Positions 36,869-46,800 are shown, counted from the stretch's first letter. The stretch: DNA of 47,492 bases from Fibrobacter sp. (GCA_024398815.1 JAKSIL010000021.1:1-47492), one strand, 5' to 3'. Notes: a model not told the origin generated them from the sequence alone. Numbers and translations are program-made.

Positions 36869-36954
36869 ATATTCGCCGGGAAACCGGCAAACATCGTGTA
36901 TTTATAGATCGCTACCTGCCTAGGAAACTCCGACCGCAGAAGCGGTCTTTTTTT
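36869..36954 (+). ncRNA. unidentified small RNA with its own promoter and terminator
   Basis: About 86 nt that encode no plausible protein. It contains a perfect stem GCCGG-GAAA-CCGGC (36875-36888), an internal region with TTTATAGATCGCTACC and CCTAGGAAACTCC, and an intrinsic terminator GACCGC-AGAA-GCGGTC (36932-36947) with seven T. I do not recognise it as tmRNA, 6S, SRP RNA or a known riboswitch. A leader for the ATPase gene 140 nt downstream is possible, but that gene has a separate promoter-like sequence at 37008. Confidence 0.6.
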
Positions 36955-37007
36955 GGGAGTAAAAAAGACCCTGACAGTAAAAATTTCGGTTATAAAAAAA
37001 CTCCCCA

Positions 37008-37036
37008 TTGCCAAATGGTCCTTTATATATTATATT
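37008..37036 (+). promoter_or_regulatory. promoter of the DUF4143 ATPase
   Basis: TTGCCA (37008-37013), 17-nt spacer, TATATT (37031-37036), about 50 nt before the gene. Confidence 0.7.
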
Positions 37037-37093
37037 AAATACATACTTGCTATTAAGTGATTTGCATAAAAAGAACTAAAGGAATTGCATACA

Positions 37094-38239
37094 ATGATTG
37101 CCAGGTCCATCCATGAAACAATTTGCGAAAAAGCGGGAAAATTCCCCGTTTTGGTCTTGACCGGTGTTCGGCAATGCGGTAAGTCCACCCTGCTCAAAAG
37201 CAGCTTTCCTGACTATACCTATGTTTCCCTTGAGGATCCCGACATTCGCGCTTTCGCCAGCGACGACCCCCGCGGTTTCCTAAACCGTTACAGCACCCAT
37301 ACAATCATTGACGAAGCACAGCAGGTGCCGGAATTGTTTTCATACATTCAAACGATTGTGGACGCCAACAACGAGTGCGGGCAGTTCATTCTCTCAGGCT
37401 CTCACAACTTTCTTTTGATGCAGAGCGTATCCCAAAGTTTAGCCGGCAGAGCCTGCATCCTGGAACTGGAGCCGCTTTCGGCCAAGGAATTGAACGAAGC
37501 CGGTCTGCTACCCGATGTCGACAACTTTCTAATCAAAGGCGGCTTTCCCCGACTTTACGACAAAAAAATTTCGCCGAAGGAATTTTTCACCTCTTACACG
37601 CAGACCTACGTGGAACGGGACATCCGCATCCTTCGAAACATTTCCAACTCGGCAACCTTCACGCGCTTTTTAAAGTTGTGCGCCACTCGGGCGGGAGCCG
37701 TACTTAACGTAACGTCGCTTGCACAGGACTGCAGTATAAATGTTGCAACGGCAAATTCATGGCTGTCCATTCTAGAAGCGAGTTATGTTGTATTCAGACT
37801 TCAGCCATACTACAGGAATTACGCAAAGCGTCTGGTAAAATCGCCAAAACTCTATTTTAACGATACGGGACTGCTTTGCCACCTGCTCAATATCCACACC
37901 AAGGATTCCCTGTTTAACAGTGGACTACGCGGAAACATCTTTGAGAACATGGTCATCGGAGAATTCATAAAGAAATGCAATTTCTGCGGTGAAAAGCCCC
38001 AGATATACTACTGGAGGGATTCCAACCAAAACGAAATCGACCTGCTTGTCGAAAACGACGGCGGTCTCTTCGCCTACGAAATAAAATCAGCGGAAACCAT
38101 GAATTCCAAGTTCTACGAGGCTTTGGAAAAACTCATGGAAAGAGCAGACATACCTTCGGATCATGCCGCCGTAATCTACGACGGCGAGGCCTCATTCCGC
38201 GGGAACAAGCGCAATTTTATCCGATGGGACGAGATATAA
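37094..38239 (+). CDS. AAA_14/DUF4143 ATPase
   Basis: 381 residues from the ATG at 37094; AAAGGA lies 10 nt upstream, whereas a TTG 9 nt earlier is too close to it. The N-terminal ATPase domain has Walker A in LTGVRQCGKSTLL (about residues 23-33), Walker B in HTIIDEAQQVPELF and the sensor segment FILSGSHNFLLMQSVSQSLAGR. The C-terminal DUF4143 domain contains YYWRDSNQNEIDLLVE..GLFAYEIKSAETM, a PD-(D/E)XK-like nuclease core. This large family is common in rumen bacteria; its biological role is unsettled. Adjacent toxin-antitoxin genes mark the region as accessory. Confidence 0.88.
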   Translation: MIARSIHETICEKAGKFPVLVLTGVRQCGKSTLLKSSFPDYTYVSLEDPDIRAFASDDPRGFLNRYSTHTIIDEAQQVPELFSYIQTIVDANNECGQFILSGSHNFLLMQSVSQSLAGRACILELEPLSAKELNEAGLLPDVDNFLIKGGFPRLYDKKISPKEFFTSYTQTYVERDIRILRNISNSATFTRFLKLCATRAGAVLNVTSLAQDCSINVATANSWLSILEASYVVFRLQPYYRNYAKRLVKSPKLYFNDTGLLCHLLNIHTKDSLFNSGLRGNIFENMVIGEFIKKCNFCGEKPQIYYWRDSNQNEIDLLVENDGGLFAYEIKSAETMNSKFYEALEKLMERADIPSDHAAVIYDGEASFRGNKRNFIRWDEI

Positions 38240-38321
38240 AAAGGTTCCCACCCTTCCAAAGCAACCATCACATCGCCACCGCCAAGGCCGCCAAGGTCGA
38301 CGCAAGCGAACTCTGAAACCG

Positions 38322-38480
38322 TTATTTCTTTGCTCCGGGCATGAACATATCGAAATCGCGCTGGATTCGTTCGCCTGTGGAGTTGTAAATGTTTTCGCCG
38401 AGATAATAATCGCAGACAGTCTCGCGCATACGGGTGAATTCCTTAAGACTATGCTTGCCCCGCTGTGCGTCTATGGTCAA
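38322..38480 (-). pseudogene. truncated 3' end of an unknown gene
   Basis: The minus strand stays open for 52 codons reading TIDAQRGKHSLKEFTRMRE...DYYLGENIYNSTGERIQ...MFMPGAKK and a stop. Its upstream part ends exactly where the duplicated unit begins (38481), so the 5' portion was removed by that rearrangement. Product not recognised. Confidence 0.6.
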
Positions 38481-38766
38481 ATACCTGTGCGGCCTCTTTG
38501 GCTTTCAGGCGTTCATAAGTCGCCACATCCTCTTCCACCTCGCTCCAATCCATGTCGAAATAGGCAAAACCCTCTTTGGCGTAAAGTTCGATAAGTTGCC
38601 ACTTCGTGATACCGAGGATTTCTGCGGCACGACCATGCGAAATGGTCTCGTTCTTCACGAACGGATGCAACAACAGGGCCAACTGTACAAGCTCGCCATC
38701 TGGCTTCGTAGCAATATACGGTTCCATAGCCACGGGAACCTTAAGCTGCACTGTTGTCATTTCCAT
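38449..38766 (-). CDS. UPF0175 antitoxin, copy 1, with a foreign C-terminal tail
   Basis: 105 residues from the ATG at 38766 (GGAGG 5 nt upstream). The UPF0175 helix-turn-helix is ISHGRAAEILGITKWQLIELYAKEGFAYFDMDW. Up to KAKEAAQV it is identical to copy 2, which stops there; here the duplication breakpoint removed the stop and added FDHRRTAGQA. The PIN toxin gene that follows copy 2 is absent, so this antitoxin is orphaned. Confidence 0.8.
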   Translation of the reverse strand: MEMTTVQLKVPVAMEPYIATKPDGELVQLALLLHPFVKNETISHGRAAEILGITKWQLIELYAKEGFAYFDMDWSEVEEDVATYERLKAKEAAQVFDHRRTAGQA

Positions 38767-39117
38767 AGGGGCCTCCACCATCAATATATATTGTTTTTAC
38801 GGGAAAGGCAAGCCTAACTCATGGCACCTTGGCTATTGCAAAAAAGTTTTATTTTGAATAAATACTTAATAAGAAATATTATTTCTGCTAAATAATTTCA
38901 GCATTTCAACCATGCTGTTAGAATGGTCTTTTGAGTATTAAACCTGGAATAACCGCAGAAATCCCCAAAATGTATCGTTTTCTTTGCAAAGCCGACTGCG
39001 ATAATATATATTTAGGAATAATCTTTCCAAGGAGCCGCCTATGACCACCCAGACCCGCCCCTCCCATCCGAGCCGTTTCACGGCTTTCAAGGCAATCATC
39101 CTCTGCCTGCTGGCAGG
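38481..39117. repeat. 5' duplicated block, left copy
   Basis: Matches 43253-43890. Over the 560 nt before the surface-protein ATG I see only one single-base indel (near 39023). A few substitutions occur in the signal-peptide codons, then similarity stops abruptly. It holds the UPF0175 gene, the divergent promoter region and the start of the surface-protein gene. Confidence 0.92.
38984..39012 (+). promoter_or_regulatory. promoter of surface protein 1
   Basis: TTGCAA (38984-38989), 17-nt spacer, TATATT (39007-39012), followed by TAGG. The mRNA would start near 39020. Confidence 0.82.
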
Positions 39118-42100
39118 GGTATTTAGCATGGCTTTTGCCCAGTCCACCTATCTAAATTCGGTAAAACCCTCCAAAACGACGATTGACGGAGTGGAATACT
39201 ACCAGATTTCCAAGTGTCCGGAGTTGGCCTGGTTCCGTGATCAGGTGAATGCGGGTGAAACGAGTATCAATGCGGTTCTAACGAAGAATGTGAACTGCTA
39301 TACGAATTCGCTGGTCGATACGACAAATGTTTCTAACTGGATTCCCATTGGCAAAGATTCTGCCGGTGCTTATAAGGGAATATTCGATGGGAATAATTTC
39401 ACTATTTCGAATATCTATATGGACTCAACCAATCTAAATTACGGCTTGTTCGCTTACATAAATGGTACTGTAAAAAATTTGAAAGTGAAAGATTTTTTCT
39501 TTGATGTTCGTACAAAAAATATTTTGTCTTTAAGGTTGGGCGGAATTGCGGCGAATGCGTTCGATGCGACATTTGACAATGTCGCGAATTTAAAATTTGC
39601 AAATGTAGCTATGTACGACACGATACTCTATTACAATTATCAGAAAAAATTGGAAAAATCCTTGTATCGATATGGTTTGATTGCCGGAGAAATGAAAAAA
39701 TCTTTCATAAAAAATGTTGTAGTGAATAGAGAAAATGTTCCTGATAAAAGAATAACTCCCGATTCTATGTCTCACGTTCGTTACAATATGTTCCCGATAG
39801 TTGGCAAAGCGGATTCATTGATTTTCAGAAATTGTGGAACTTTGGCTGGATATAGTGTCCTTGCTACATATATCGAAAACTCTAGAATAGAAAATTGTTT
39901 TTCAACGCGAAATGTGCTCGTGGCAATCAGTGTAAACACGCCAATGGTCAATTCGTATGAAACAAGCGCTGTTTACATTACCACTGATTCGACGTGGTTT
40001 CCTAGATGGTGGATTTCAGATGCCTTACTATGTAGAACTAATAAAAAGTGCTTACTTTATCAAGACGTAGAAAAAAAGATAGAAATGGATTCAAGTTTTA
40101 TTCAGGGAGGGAATTTCTCTAAGAAGCTCTATTTAGAACATAATGATGAATATCCTTATTGGAGTCATTTGGTTGTTCTTTTAAATAACTGGGTTGACAA
40201 ACAGCCTGATTCTTTATATTCTCAGTATAAACACTGGGTGAAAAATGAAAGTGGTTTTCCTGTTGTGTCGGATGATTATCCTGGAGATCGCTCCTTGTGG
40301 ACTGATGATGGAAATTACGATGTGTCTTGGTATAAAGAATCGTCTAGTTCGTTCACGATATCATCTGCAAAAGAATTGGCAGGCTTGGCTGTGATTGTAA
40401 ATGGATACAAAAGTGGTTATCACGACAATTTCTTGAACAAAACGATTAAGTTGTCTGCAAACATTGATAGCACTTCGCTGGCACAACATATATGGGTCCC
40501 GATTGGAAACTACGAAAATTCATTTGCAGGAACTTTTGATGGTATGAAATATACTATATCTGGAATTCACACTGACAGTTTATCGCAAAATGCGGCTCTA
40601 TTCGCTTACAACAAAGGAACTTTGAAAAATATCCATATCAAAGAGAGTCTTTTTTTGGGAAGCTGGGTTGCCGGTTTGGCTATACGCAATACAGGCACAA
40701 TTGATAGCTGCATTGTACAGGCCACGGTATGGCCTATATATGGGGCTGCCGGTTTGGTTTTGCACAATATGGGTGCAGGAAAAATTCTTAATTCTGAATA
40801 TGACGGAAGATTAATGAGTTCCTATGTTTCAAGATCGAATAGTGACACATTGGATTTTCCTGTAATAAGAAACTCACCTTTAATGGGGCTTCTTTATGGT
40901 GGCATCGTTGCGCTTAATGACGGCCTTGTGCAAAATACGGTGCTAAAGGGAACATCAAATATTCAATTGGGTAACTTGCCATCTATAGGAAAAAATAGTA
41001 TTACTTTTTATTGTGGTGGTATTATTGGACGAAATACAGAGACTGGGCTTGTTCGTAATGCTACCAACAAGTTAGTTCTTAGATTTGCTAATACCGCAGA
41101 AGAATTTTCCAGCGTTAAAGATTTTCCTGAGTATCTTCTGAATTCAGCAGTGGGAAATATTGTTGGGTATAACGAGGGGAGAATAACAGAAACTAAGTCG
41201 GAGGCTGACTCGCTGTATCTTAGAAGATCGTTTGGTTATGTTGCTGGCATAGTCGGTGTGAATCGCGAATCTGGCATTGTCGACAAATCTATTAATCTGA
41301 CAAATATTTTTTTGGACCGTACAGGATCAAGGTCTAGTGGAGTGGCAGGTGTAAATGATGGCCTGATAAAAAATTGCGGATCGGAAGGTAATATTTCGAT
41401 TATTGCCTCGTCGTCTATAAACAAGAATCTTGGTGGTGTTATTATGACGGCTTATAGTGCTAAAGGACAAGTTCTTAATTCCTATAATGCAGGAGATGTT
41501 CAATGCGTAAGCGGTGCTGATTATCAAAAATGTAATTTTTGGGGGCTTGGAAATAACGGCTATTTTGCCAATGTGTATAATATGGGAAAATTTGAAGCTA
41601 ATAGAAAAGGTGAAAATTACGCCTTTGGTTCTGGTATTAAGGCGTATAATTCGTATGCCTTAGAAGGCTCTGCTGATTCAGCAAGTTCAACGTCAACGAT
41701 AACGGACTCCTATATTTTTGATGCGTATGCCGCCTTAGGTTCAGGAACAATGACCTACTACAATATGGAAGATGGCGAAGAGAATCAAGGAACGTTGCTT
41801 GAAGCACTGAACCACTGGGTTCAATATCGTGCAGAATATCTCGGCGAGTCCTATGTTGCGTGGAAACAAGGTGAAAAACATCCAGAACTTGATATCGAAT
41901 GGAATGTGTCCGCATATTCTAGTAGTTCTAGTGTAGAGTCGTCTTCGAGCGCAGCGAAGTCGTCTTCGTCTGTGACTTCGTCCAGTAGCGTTTCGAGTAG
42001 TTCTGTTGCGTCCAGTAGCTCTGAAGTAAAATTGAGCAGTTCCTTCTCTCAGTCTAGTAGCTCTTCTGCTGCAAAGCCGGAATCGTCGTCGGAGAAGACT

Positions 42101-42445
42101 TCTTCGAGCAAGGCGGAAAGCAGTTCTTCCGCGAAGTCTTCTTCCTCTGCGAAATCGTCATCTTCGTCGAAGGCAAATAGCAGTTCCTCAAAAGCGAAGA
42201 GCAGTTCCTCGAAGGGGACGGATATTGTGTGGAATGCTGTTCAGCCTACGTTCAATCTTGCGGTAAACGGCATGACGCTCACGCTTTCTAACACGCAGGG
42301 TGGCGTTGTCCGCATCTTTGATGCGCTTGGTCACATGGTTACTGCCAAGCCTCTTGCTAGTGCAACGACGAGCATCACCCTGCAAACTCCGGGCAACTAC
42401 ATCGTCCGAATGAATGGAATAAGCCGTAGCGTGACGCTCAAGTAA
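39041..42445 (+). CDS. large GLUG-repeat surface protein 1 with Ser-rich linker and C-terminal sorting domain
   Basis: 1134 residues. AAGGAG lies 7 nt before the ATG. After the signal peptide (residues 1-33) the protein consists of GLUG-type beta-solenoid repeats, e.g. WIPIGKDSAGAYKGIFDGNNFTISNIY and WVPIGNYENSFAGTFDGMKYTISGIH. Residues of about 960-1060 are almost only Ser with Ala/Lys, and the last 65 (FNLAVNGMTLTLSNTQ...YIVRMNGISRSVTLK) resemble a type IX sorting domain. Such repeats are common in adhesins. The middle is richer in A and T than the housekeeping genes and less biased in codon use. Ends are nearly identical to the second copy, the middle is not. Confidence 0.85.
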   Translation: MTTQTRPSHPSRFTAFKAIILCLLAGVFSMAFAQSTYLNSVKPSKTTIDGVEYYQISKCPELAWFRDQVNAGETSINAVLTKNVNCYTNSLVDTTNVSNWIPIGKDSAGAYKGIFDGNNFTISNIYMDSTNLNYGLFAYINGTVKNLKVKDFFFDVRTKNILSLRLGGIAANAFDATFDNVANLKFANVAMYDTILYYNYQKKLEKSLYRYGLIAGEMKKSFIKNVVVNRENVPDKRITPDSMSHVRYNMFPIVGKADSLIFRNCGTLAGYSVLATYIENSRIENCFSTRNVLVAISVNTPMVNSYETSAVYITTDSTWFPRWWISDALLCRTNKKCLLYQDVEKKIEMDSSFIQGGNFSKKLYLEHNDEYPYWSHLVVLLNNWVDKQPDSLYSQYKHWVKNESGFPVVSDDYPGDRSLWTDDGNYDVSWYKESSSSFTISSAKELAGLAVIVNGYKSGYHDNFLNKTIKLSANIDSTSLAQHIWVPIGNYENSFAGTFDGMKYTISGIHTDSLSQNAALFAYNKGTLKNIHIKESLFLGSWVAGLAIRNTGTIDSCIVQATVWPIYGAAGLVLHNMGAGKILNSEYDGRLMSSYVSRSNSDTLDFPVIRNSPLMGLLYGGIVALNDGLVQNTVLKGTSNIQLGNLPSIGKNSITFYCGGIIGRNTETGLVRNATNKLVLRFANTAEEFSSVKDFPEYLLNSAVGNIVGYNEGRITETKSEADSLYLRRSFGYVAGIVGVNRESGIVDKSINLTNIFLDRTGSRSSGVAGVNDGLIKNCGSEGNISIIASSSINKNLGGVIMTAYSAKGQVLNSYNAGDVQCVSGADYQKCNFWGLGNNGYFANVYNMGKFEANRKGENYAFGSGIKAYNSYALEGSADSASSTSTITDSYIFDAYAALGSGTMTYYNMEDGEENQGTLLEALNHWVQYRAEYLGESYVAWKQGEKHPELDIEWNVSAYSSSSSVESSSSAAKSSSSVTSSSSVSSSSVASSSSEVKLSSSFSQSSSSSAAKPESSSEKTSSSKAESSSSAKSSSSAKSSSSSKANSSSSKAKSSSSKGTDIVWNAVQPTFNLAVNGMTLTLSNTQGGVVRIFDALGHMVTAKPLASATTSITLQTPGNYIVRMNGISRSVTLK

Positions 42446-42540
42446 GCCTTATTACCTCATAATGTAATTATTGAGGCATTCTTGTATTGCTAAATAATTT
42501 AAACTACCCAGATTTTCGGATAGTCAAGTCATAGTAAACA

Positions 42541-42577
42541 AAAAGACGGGTGATTGAATATCACTCGTCTTTTTGTA
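42541..42577 (+). terminator. terminator of surface protein 1
   Basis: AAAAGACGGGTGA and TCACTCGTCTTTT form a stem with one internal mismatch around a 7-nt loop, followed by T. Confidence 0.85.
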
Positions 42578-42655
42578 ATAGGAGATCCTTCGACTCCACG
42601 CCTCACGGCGTTTCGCTCAGGATGACACTTCCTACGGTCTACTTCCTACTGTCTA

Positions 42656-42692
42656 CTAGCTCACGAGCATCATGGAGAACACCATGACGAAG
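42656..42692 (-). pseudogene. relic of the 3' end of the V-ATPase subunit K-like gene
   Basis: The minus strand encodes VMVFSMMLVS and a stop, the same as the end of the gene at the right edge of the window. Similarity ends abruptly at 42692. It was evidently copied together with the surface-protein gene. Confidence 0.75.
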
Positions 42693-42737
42693 CCTTGCTC
42701 CCAAGAACCGCATAAATAAACTGCCCGCAAGTCTTCG

Positions 42738-42802
42738 CCCCAAGGGGTCACTTATAGAACACTTGGGAGTTTACTCCCTTAGTGTTCTTATCCCCTTTGG
42801 GG
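42738..42802. repeat. long imperfect palindrome
   Basis: AGAACACT...GGGAGT-TT-ACTCCC...AGTGTTCT (42756-42788) is nested between CCCCAAGGGG and CCCCTTTGGGG. It lies in the 150 nt between the ATPase relic and the PIN pseudogene, where no gene is seen. Confidence 0.7.
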
Positions 42803-42845
42803 AATCCCTAACGCAAATGCGGCAGGAACCGCCTTTCATTCATAT

Positions 42846-43254
42846 TTATAAAGATTCAAGCAACTTCTTGAAAAGCCTCTCGCCAATATGCCGCCCGCTG
42901 GAACGCAGGATTTCCACTGCCTCACGGATTTCATCGGCAGAAAGGAATCCCTCTTTGTAGGCAGCACTAAAATGCCAATCGTTCCCATTATGTTGAAACC
43001 GATGGACTTTGCGACATGTCTCGCGCGTATCTCGTCCACGAGCAACAGGTCGGCTTTCAACCTGTCGGTAAGGACTAGCGCCTCGATTCGCATTCCTGGA
43101 TTTCGGACGCCTCTTCCGCAAAATCAGGGTTGGCAGTCAGTTCGTCGAAAACGCCCTGCGGAATATGGACAGCCCCGAAAAGGCTTTCCAGCAAATCAAG
43201 GCGTCGAATTTTTAGGAGGGAAATTAGCGGCGTGGTATCGGAGACGACGATCAT
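42846..43254 (-). pseudogene. PIN-domain (DUF3368-like) toxin, two frameshifts
   Basis: The start overlaps the UPF0175 stop (ATGA at 43251-43254). Frame 1 reads MIVVSDTTPLISLLKIRRLD...[19 protein letters not shown], frame 2 continues [41 protein letters not shown], frame 3 ends [21 protein letters not shown]...LFKKLLESL. Together they make a full PIN protein with its acidic residues. The two shifts (near 43095 and 42968) each behave like loss of one base. UPF0175/PIN pairs are known toxin-antitoxin modules. Confidence 0.85.
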
Positions 43255-43538
43255 ACCTGTGCGGCCTCTTTGGCTTTCAGGCGTTCATAAGTCGCCACAT
43301 CCTCTTCCACCTCGCTCCAATCCATGTCGAAATAGGCAAAACCCTCTTTGGCGTAAAGTTCGATAAGTTGCCACTTCGTGATACCGAGGATTTCTGCGGC
43401 ACGACCATGCGAAATGGTCTCGTTCTTCACGAACGGATGCAACAACAGGGCCAACTGTACAAGCTCGCCATCTGGCTTCGTAGCAATATACGGTTCCATA
43501 GCCACGGGAACCTTAAGCTGCACTGTTGTCATTTCCAT
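43251..43538 (-). CDS. UPF0175 antitoxin, copy 2
   Basis: 95 residues from the ATG at 43538 (GGAGG 5 nt upstream). Sequence identical to copy 1 through KAKEAAQV, where the native stop follows. The stop overlaps the start of the frameshifted PIN gene by 4 nt, the original toxin-antitoxin order. A TATATT -10-like sequence lies upstream on the minus strand. Confidence 0.88.
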   Translation of the reverse strand: MEMTTVQLKVPVAMEPYIATKPDGELVQLALLLHPFVKNETISHGRAAEILGITKWQLIELYAKEGFAYFDMDWSEVEEDVATYERLKAKEAAQV

Positions 43539-43890
43539 AGGGGCCTCCACCATCAATATATATTGTTTTTACGGGAAAGGCAAGCCTAACTCATGGCACC
43601 TTGGCTATTGCAAAAAAGTTTTATTTTGAATAAATACTTAATAAGAAATATTATTTCTGCTAAATAATTTCAGCATTTCAACCATGCTGTTAGAATGGTC
43701 TTTTGAGTATTAAACCTGGAATAACCGCAGAAATCCCCAAAATGTATCGTTTTCTTTGCAAAGCCGACTGCGATAATATATATTTAGGAATAATCCTTTC
43801 CAAGGAGCCGCCTATGACCACCCAGACCCGCCCCTCCCATCCGAGCCGCTTCTCGGCTTTCAAGACAATTATCCTCTGCCTGCTGGCAGG
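43253..43890. repeat. 5' duplicated block, right copy
   Basis: Counterpart of 38481-39117, offset 4772-4773 nt. The left boundary coincides with the antitoxin-toxin junction. Confidence 0.92.
43756..43784 (+). promoter_or_regulatory. promoter of surface protein 2
   Basis: TTGCAA-N17-TATATT, identical to the promoter of surface protein 1. Confidence 0.82.
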
Positions 43891-46800
43891 GCTTTCTTTA
43901 CCAACCATGCTATATGCAGATTGGGATGGTGGTGTAAAAAAGCCCTCGATTATCGAAAAAGATGGCAAGACATTCTATGAAATCGAGTCAGCCGAAAACC
44001 TAGCGTGGTTTGCGACGCAGATAAATAAGGGTAATACCGGTTATAACGCAGTCTTGAAAAGAGATATTGCCATTGTGGACAATGCTGTGGGGGCGAATTC
44101 AGTCAAATGGACGCCGATTGGAGATGCAGATAGTGTTAGTTACAAGGGTGTGTTTGACGGTGATGGGCATACGATTTCGGGAGTTTATTCAAATGCAAAG
44201 TATGCAGGTTTCTTCGGGTTTATTGGACCTGGCGCGGTTATTAAAAATCTAAATCTTCAAAATGCATTGGTTCAAAGTTATTTTGGAGTAACATCTAGAG
44301 CAGGCCTACTGTCTAGTATGTTCTCTGGAGATTCCGTTATTAATGTTTCTGTTGCGGGAACTGTTTCGGATACCACATATGCAGGAGGTCTTGCCGCCAT
44401 TATCAAGAGCAAGGCTTATATTGACGGCTTTAGGGGCGATGTTTACTTTGTAGGAAAAGCAAAAAAATATAACGAATATATTGTATATTCTACAAAACAA
44501 GTTGCTGGTGGTGTCGCTGCGCTGGTGTTGGATTCCGTAAGGATTTTGAATAGTCGTGTTTCAGGAAGTGTGGATAGCACTGACGTAAGGGGGTATGTGG
44601 GGGGATTTATCGGAATCGACTCCGCGTATGCCTATTTTGAAAACGATACCAACGATATTAATATGAAGTTGGGCAGTTATCCTTATATCTTGGGTGGGTA
44701 TGTGACACGAGTGACTGTTAGGGCCGCTGCTGATTTTGTTGGGTGTCTAAATCGGGGTAATATTTTGGGAGCATCTAATAATGTTGCTGGTTTTGTGGGC
44801 AAAAATGAAGGAAACCTGTCGTTTTCAAAATCTACGAACGAAGGAACTGTTAAGATGACTGCGTCATCGTTGGCTTATGCGGGGGGATTTGTCGGCCAGT
44901 CCCGTTTAGATAAGGATTCTGATACGATTGAGGTTTCTTTTGAGTATTGCATAAATAAAGGTTATGTTTATTCGCCTCACAGTTCCGGTGGATTTGTGGG
45001 AGGCTCCTTTTACACAAAGCAGAGCATTACTGCTTCTGAAAATGCAGGTAAAGTGAGCGGGAAGGAATATGTAGGGGGCTTTGTTGGTTATGTATCGAGC
45101 CATTTAGCTTACATTGATTATAGCCGAAATACGGGAAACATTGTTGGCCCCAAAGTAGGCGGTTTTGTTGGGGTTACATACGGAAAAGTTACTATTGACC
45201 ATAGCATAAATGATGGCGATATTTCTGGACTCGGGAGCTATACGGCGGGTTTTATCTCTTGCATAAATAAGAATGCTCCTACAGTTAATGTTAAAAATTC
45301 CGCCAATAGAGGGAAAATTACTGCGGGCGACGAATCTGACGTTGGCGGTATTCTTGGTGCAACAGGTGGTTCTAATGCCGTTGCCACAAATTGTGAAAAC
45401 TATGGAGAAATTTTAGTTGAGTCTACGGATTCTTCTTCAATAGCAAATGTTGGGGGCATAATAGGTAATTATGGAACAGCAAAAAATTGTAGAAATTATG
45501 GAAACATAACCACATCGATTGCTTCTCCGCATGTAGGCGGTATTGCTGGTTATGGCGGTCATGCAGAAAGGTGTATTAATAAAGGAACAATTACGGCAAA
45601 TGCTAAAGGTGGTCAGATTTGCGCTGGCGGAATTGGTGGGACTGCAAGTACGCTGCTTTCGTTGAATGAAGGACGTGTGGTCGCGCATGCAACGAGTTCA
45701 ACTGCTGCAAAGTGTTATGTTGCCGGCATAACGGTAAGTGTGATTTCGTCATCACGTTTTAAAATGGGAGGAAACATCAATAAAGGAACTGTTGCGGTGG
45801 ATGGCGGTGTAGGACATGTTTATCCTTTGTTTGGGACTACGACTTCGGCAAGAGCCATGGCAGGTAGTATTTCATTGTCTGATTCCATTGTCAATAACGG
45901 TCGACTGACAGCAGGCTCTACACAGCGTGCTGACAAGGACACCGTCGCGATGTGTTCTTTCTTTGATAAAGATGCTTTATTGGTAGAGGATGATTCGCTT
46001 GGATTTGGCGTATCGGCAGCTGAAATGCAAACTGAGGAATTTGCGTGGCGTTTGAATACATGTAACGGCAAAATCAAGAATAATGGTTATTGGAGTCAGC
46101 GTGGTGAAAATTATCCGATTCACGCAGATTTGGATAATCGTGCAATACGAAAAATTACATTCAGGGATTCGTCCAAGGTGATAAATGTCAAAGATTACAT
46201 AGTCGGTGAAAGCTTTACGGATTATACTGGAAAAATTATCCATATGCCTGAATCGCCGAATCCAAGCGATGCCGATGAAGACTTGAAATTCGGCTATTGG
46301 GCTGTGGGAAATGATATTATAGATGAAAATACTGTAATCCTTGATGAGTTCTCTGTGTATGCCTTCTACGTGTCAAAAAAATCGCCTCCCGAAATTTTGG
46401 TATTCAATCAAGATGGCGATATTCGCACAAGTTATGCTATTTATGACAAGACTACAGAAATTTCGTTGCCGAGTGCGCTTTCTAAAACAGGCTACGAGTT
46501 TATTGGATGGTACAATGGTGACCAGTTTGTGGGTACTACAGGTACAAAAATTATTCCAAATGGTTTGTCCGTACTAAATGCAAAATATGAGCCGATTTTA
46601 TACAAGATATCTTTTATAAACGGATCGGAAGTTTTACAGATGGAAAATCTCGCTTACGGGAAAATACCTGAATACAGGGGACAGAAACCGTCTAGTGGCA
46701 ATGCCGATTATGTCTTTGATGGATGGACACCTCTTGTTGCGGCAGTTTCTTCAGATATAAACTACTATGCGCATTTTGCAAGTATTGTCGTTGAAAGTTC

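Larger units (their letters stand above)
42101..42692. repeat. 3' duplicated block, left copy
   Basis: Matches 46877-47468 with only a handful of substitutions. It includes the last Ser repeats, the sorting domain, the stop codon, the terminator, a short intergenic palindrome (CACGCCTCACGGCGT type) and the last bases of a neighbouring minus-strand gene. Confidence 0.92.

Noticed and set aside
36869..36954. Purine-type riboswitch, suggested by CTACC and TCCGAC segments
   Set aside because: The joining segments are not in the right order and spacing and no P1 stem encloses them; the likeness seems accidental.
43703..43813. Longer N-terminus for surface protein 2
   Set aside because: The extra 37 codons would translate the promoter and ribosome binding site, and protein 1 lacks that extension because of a one-base indel there.
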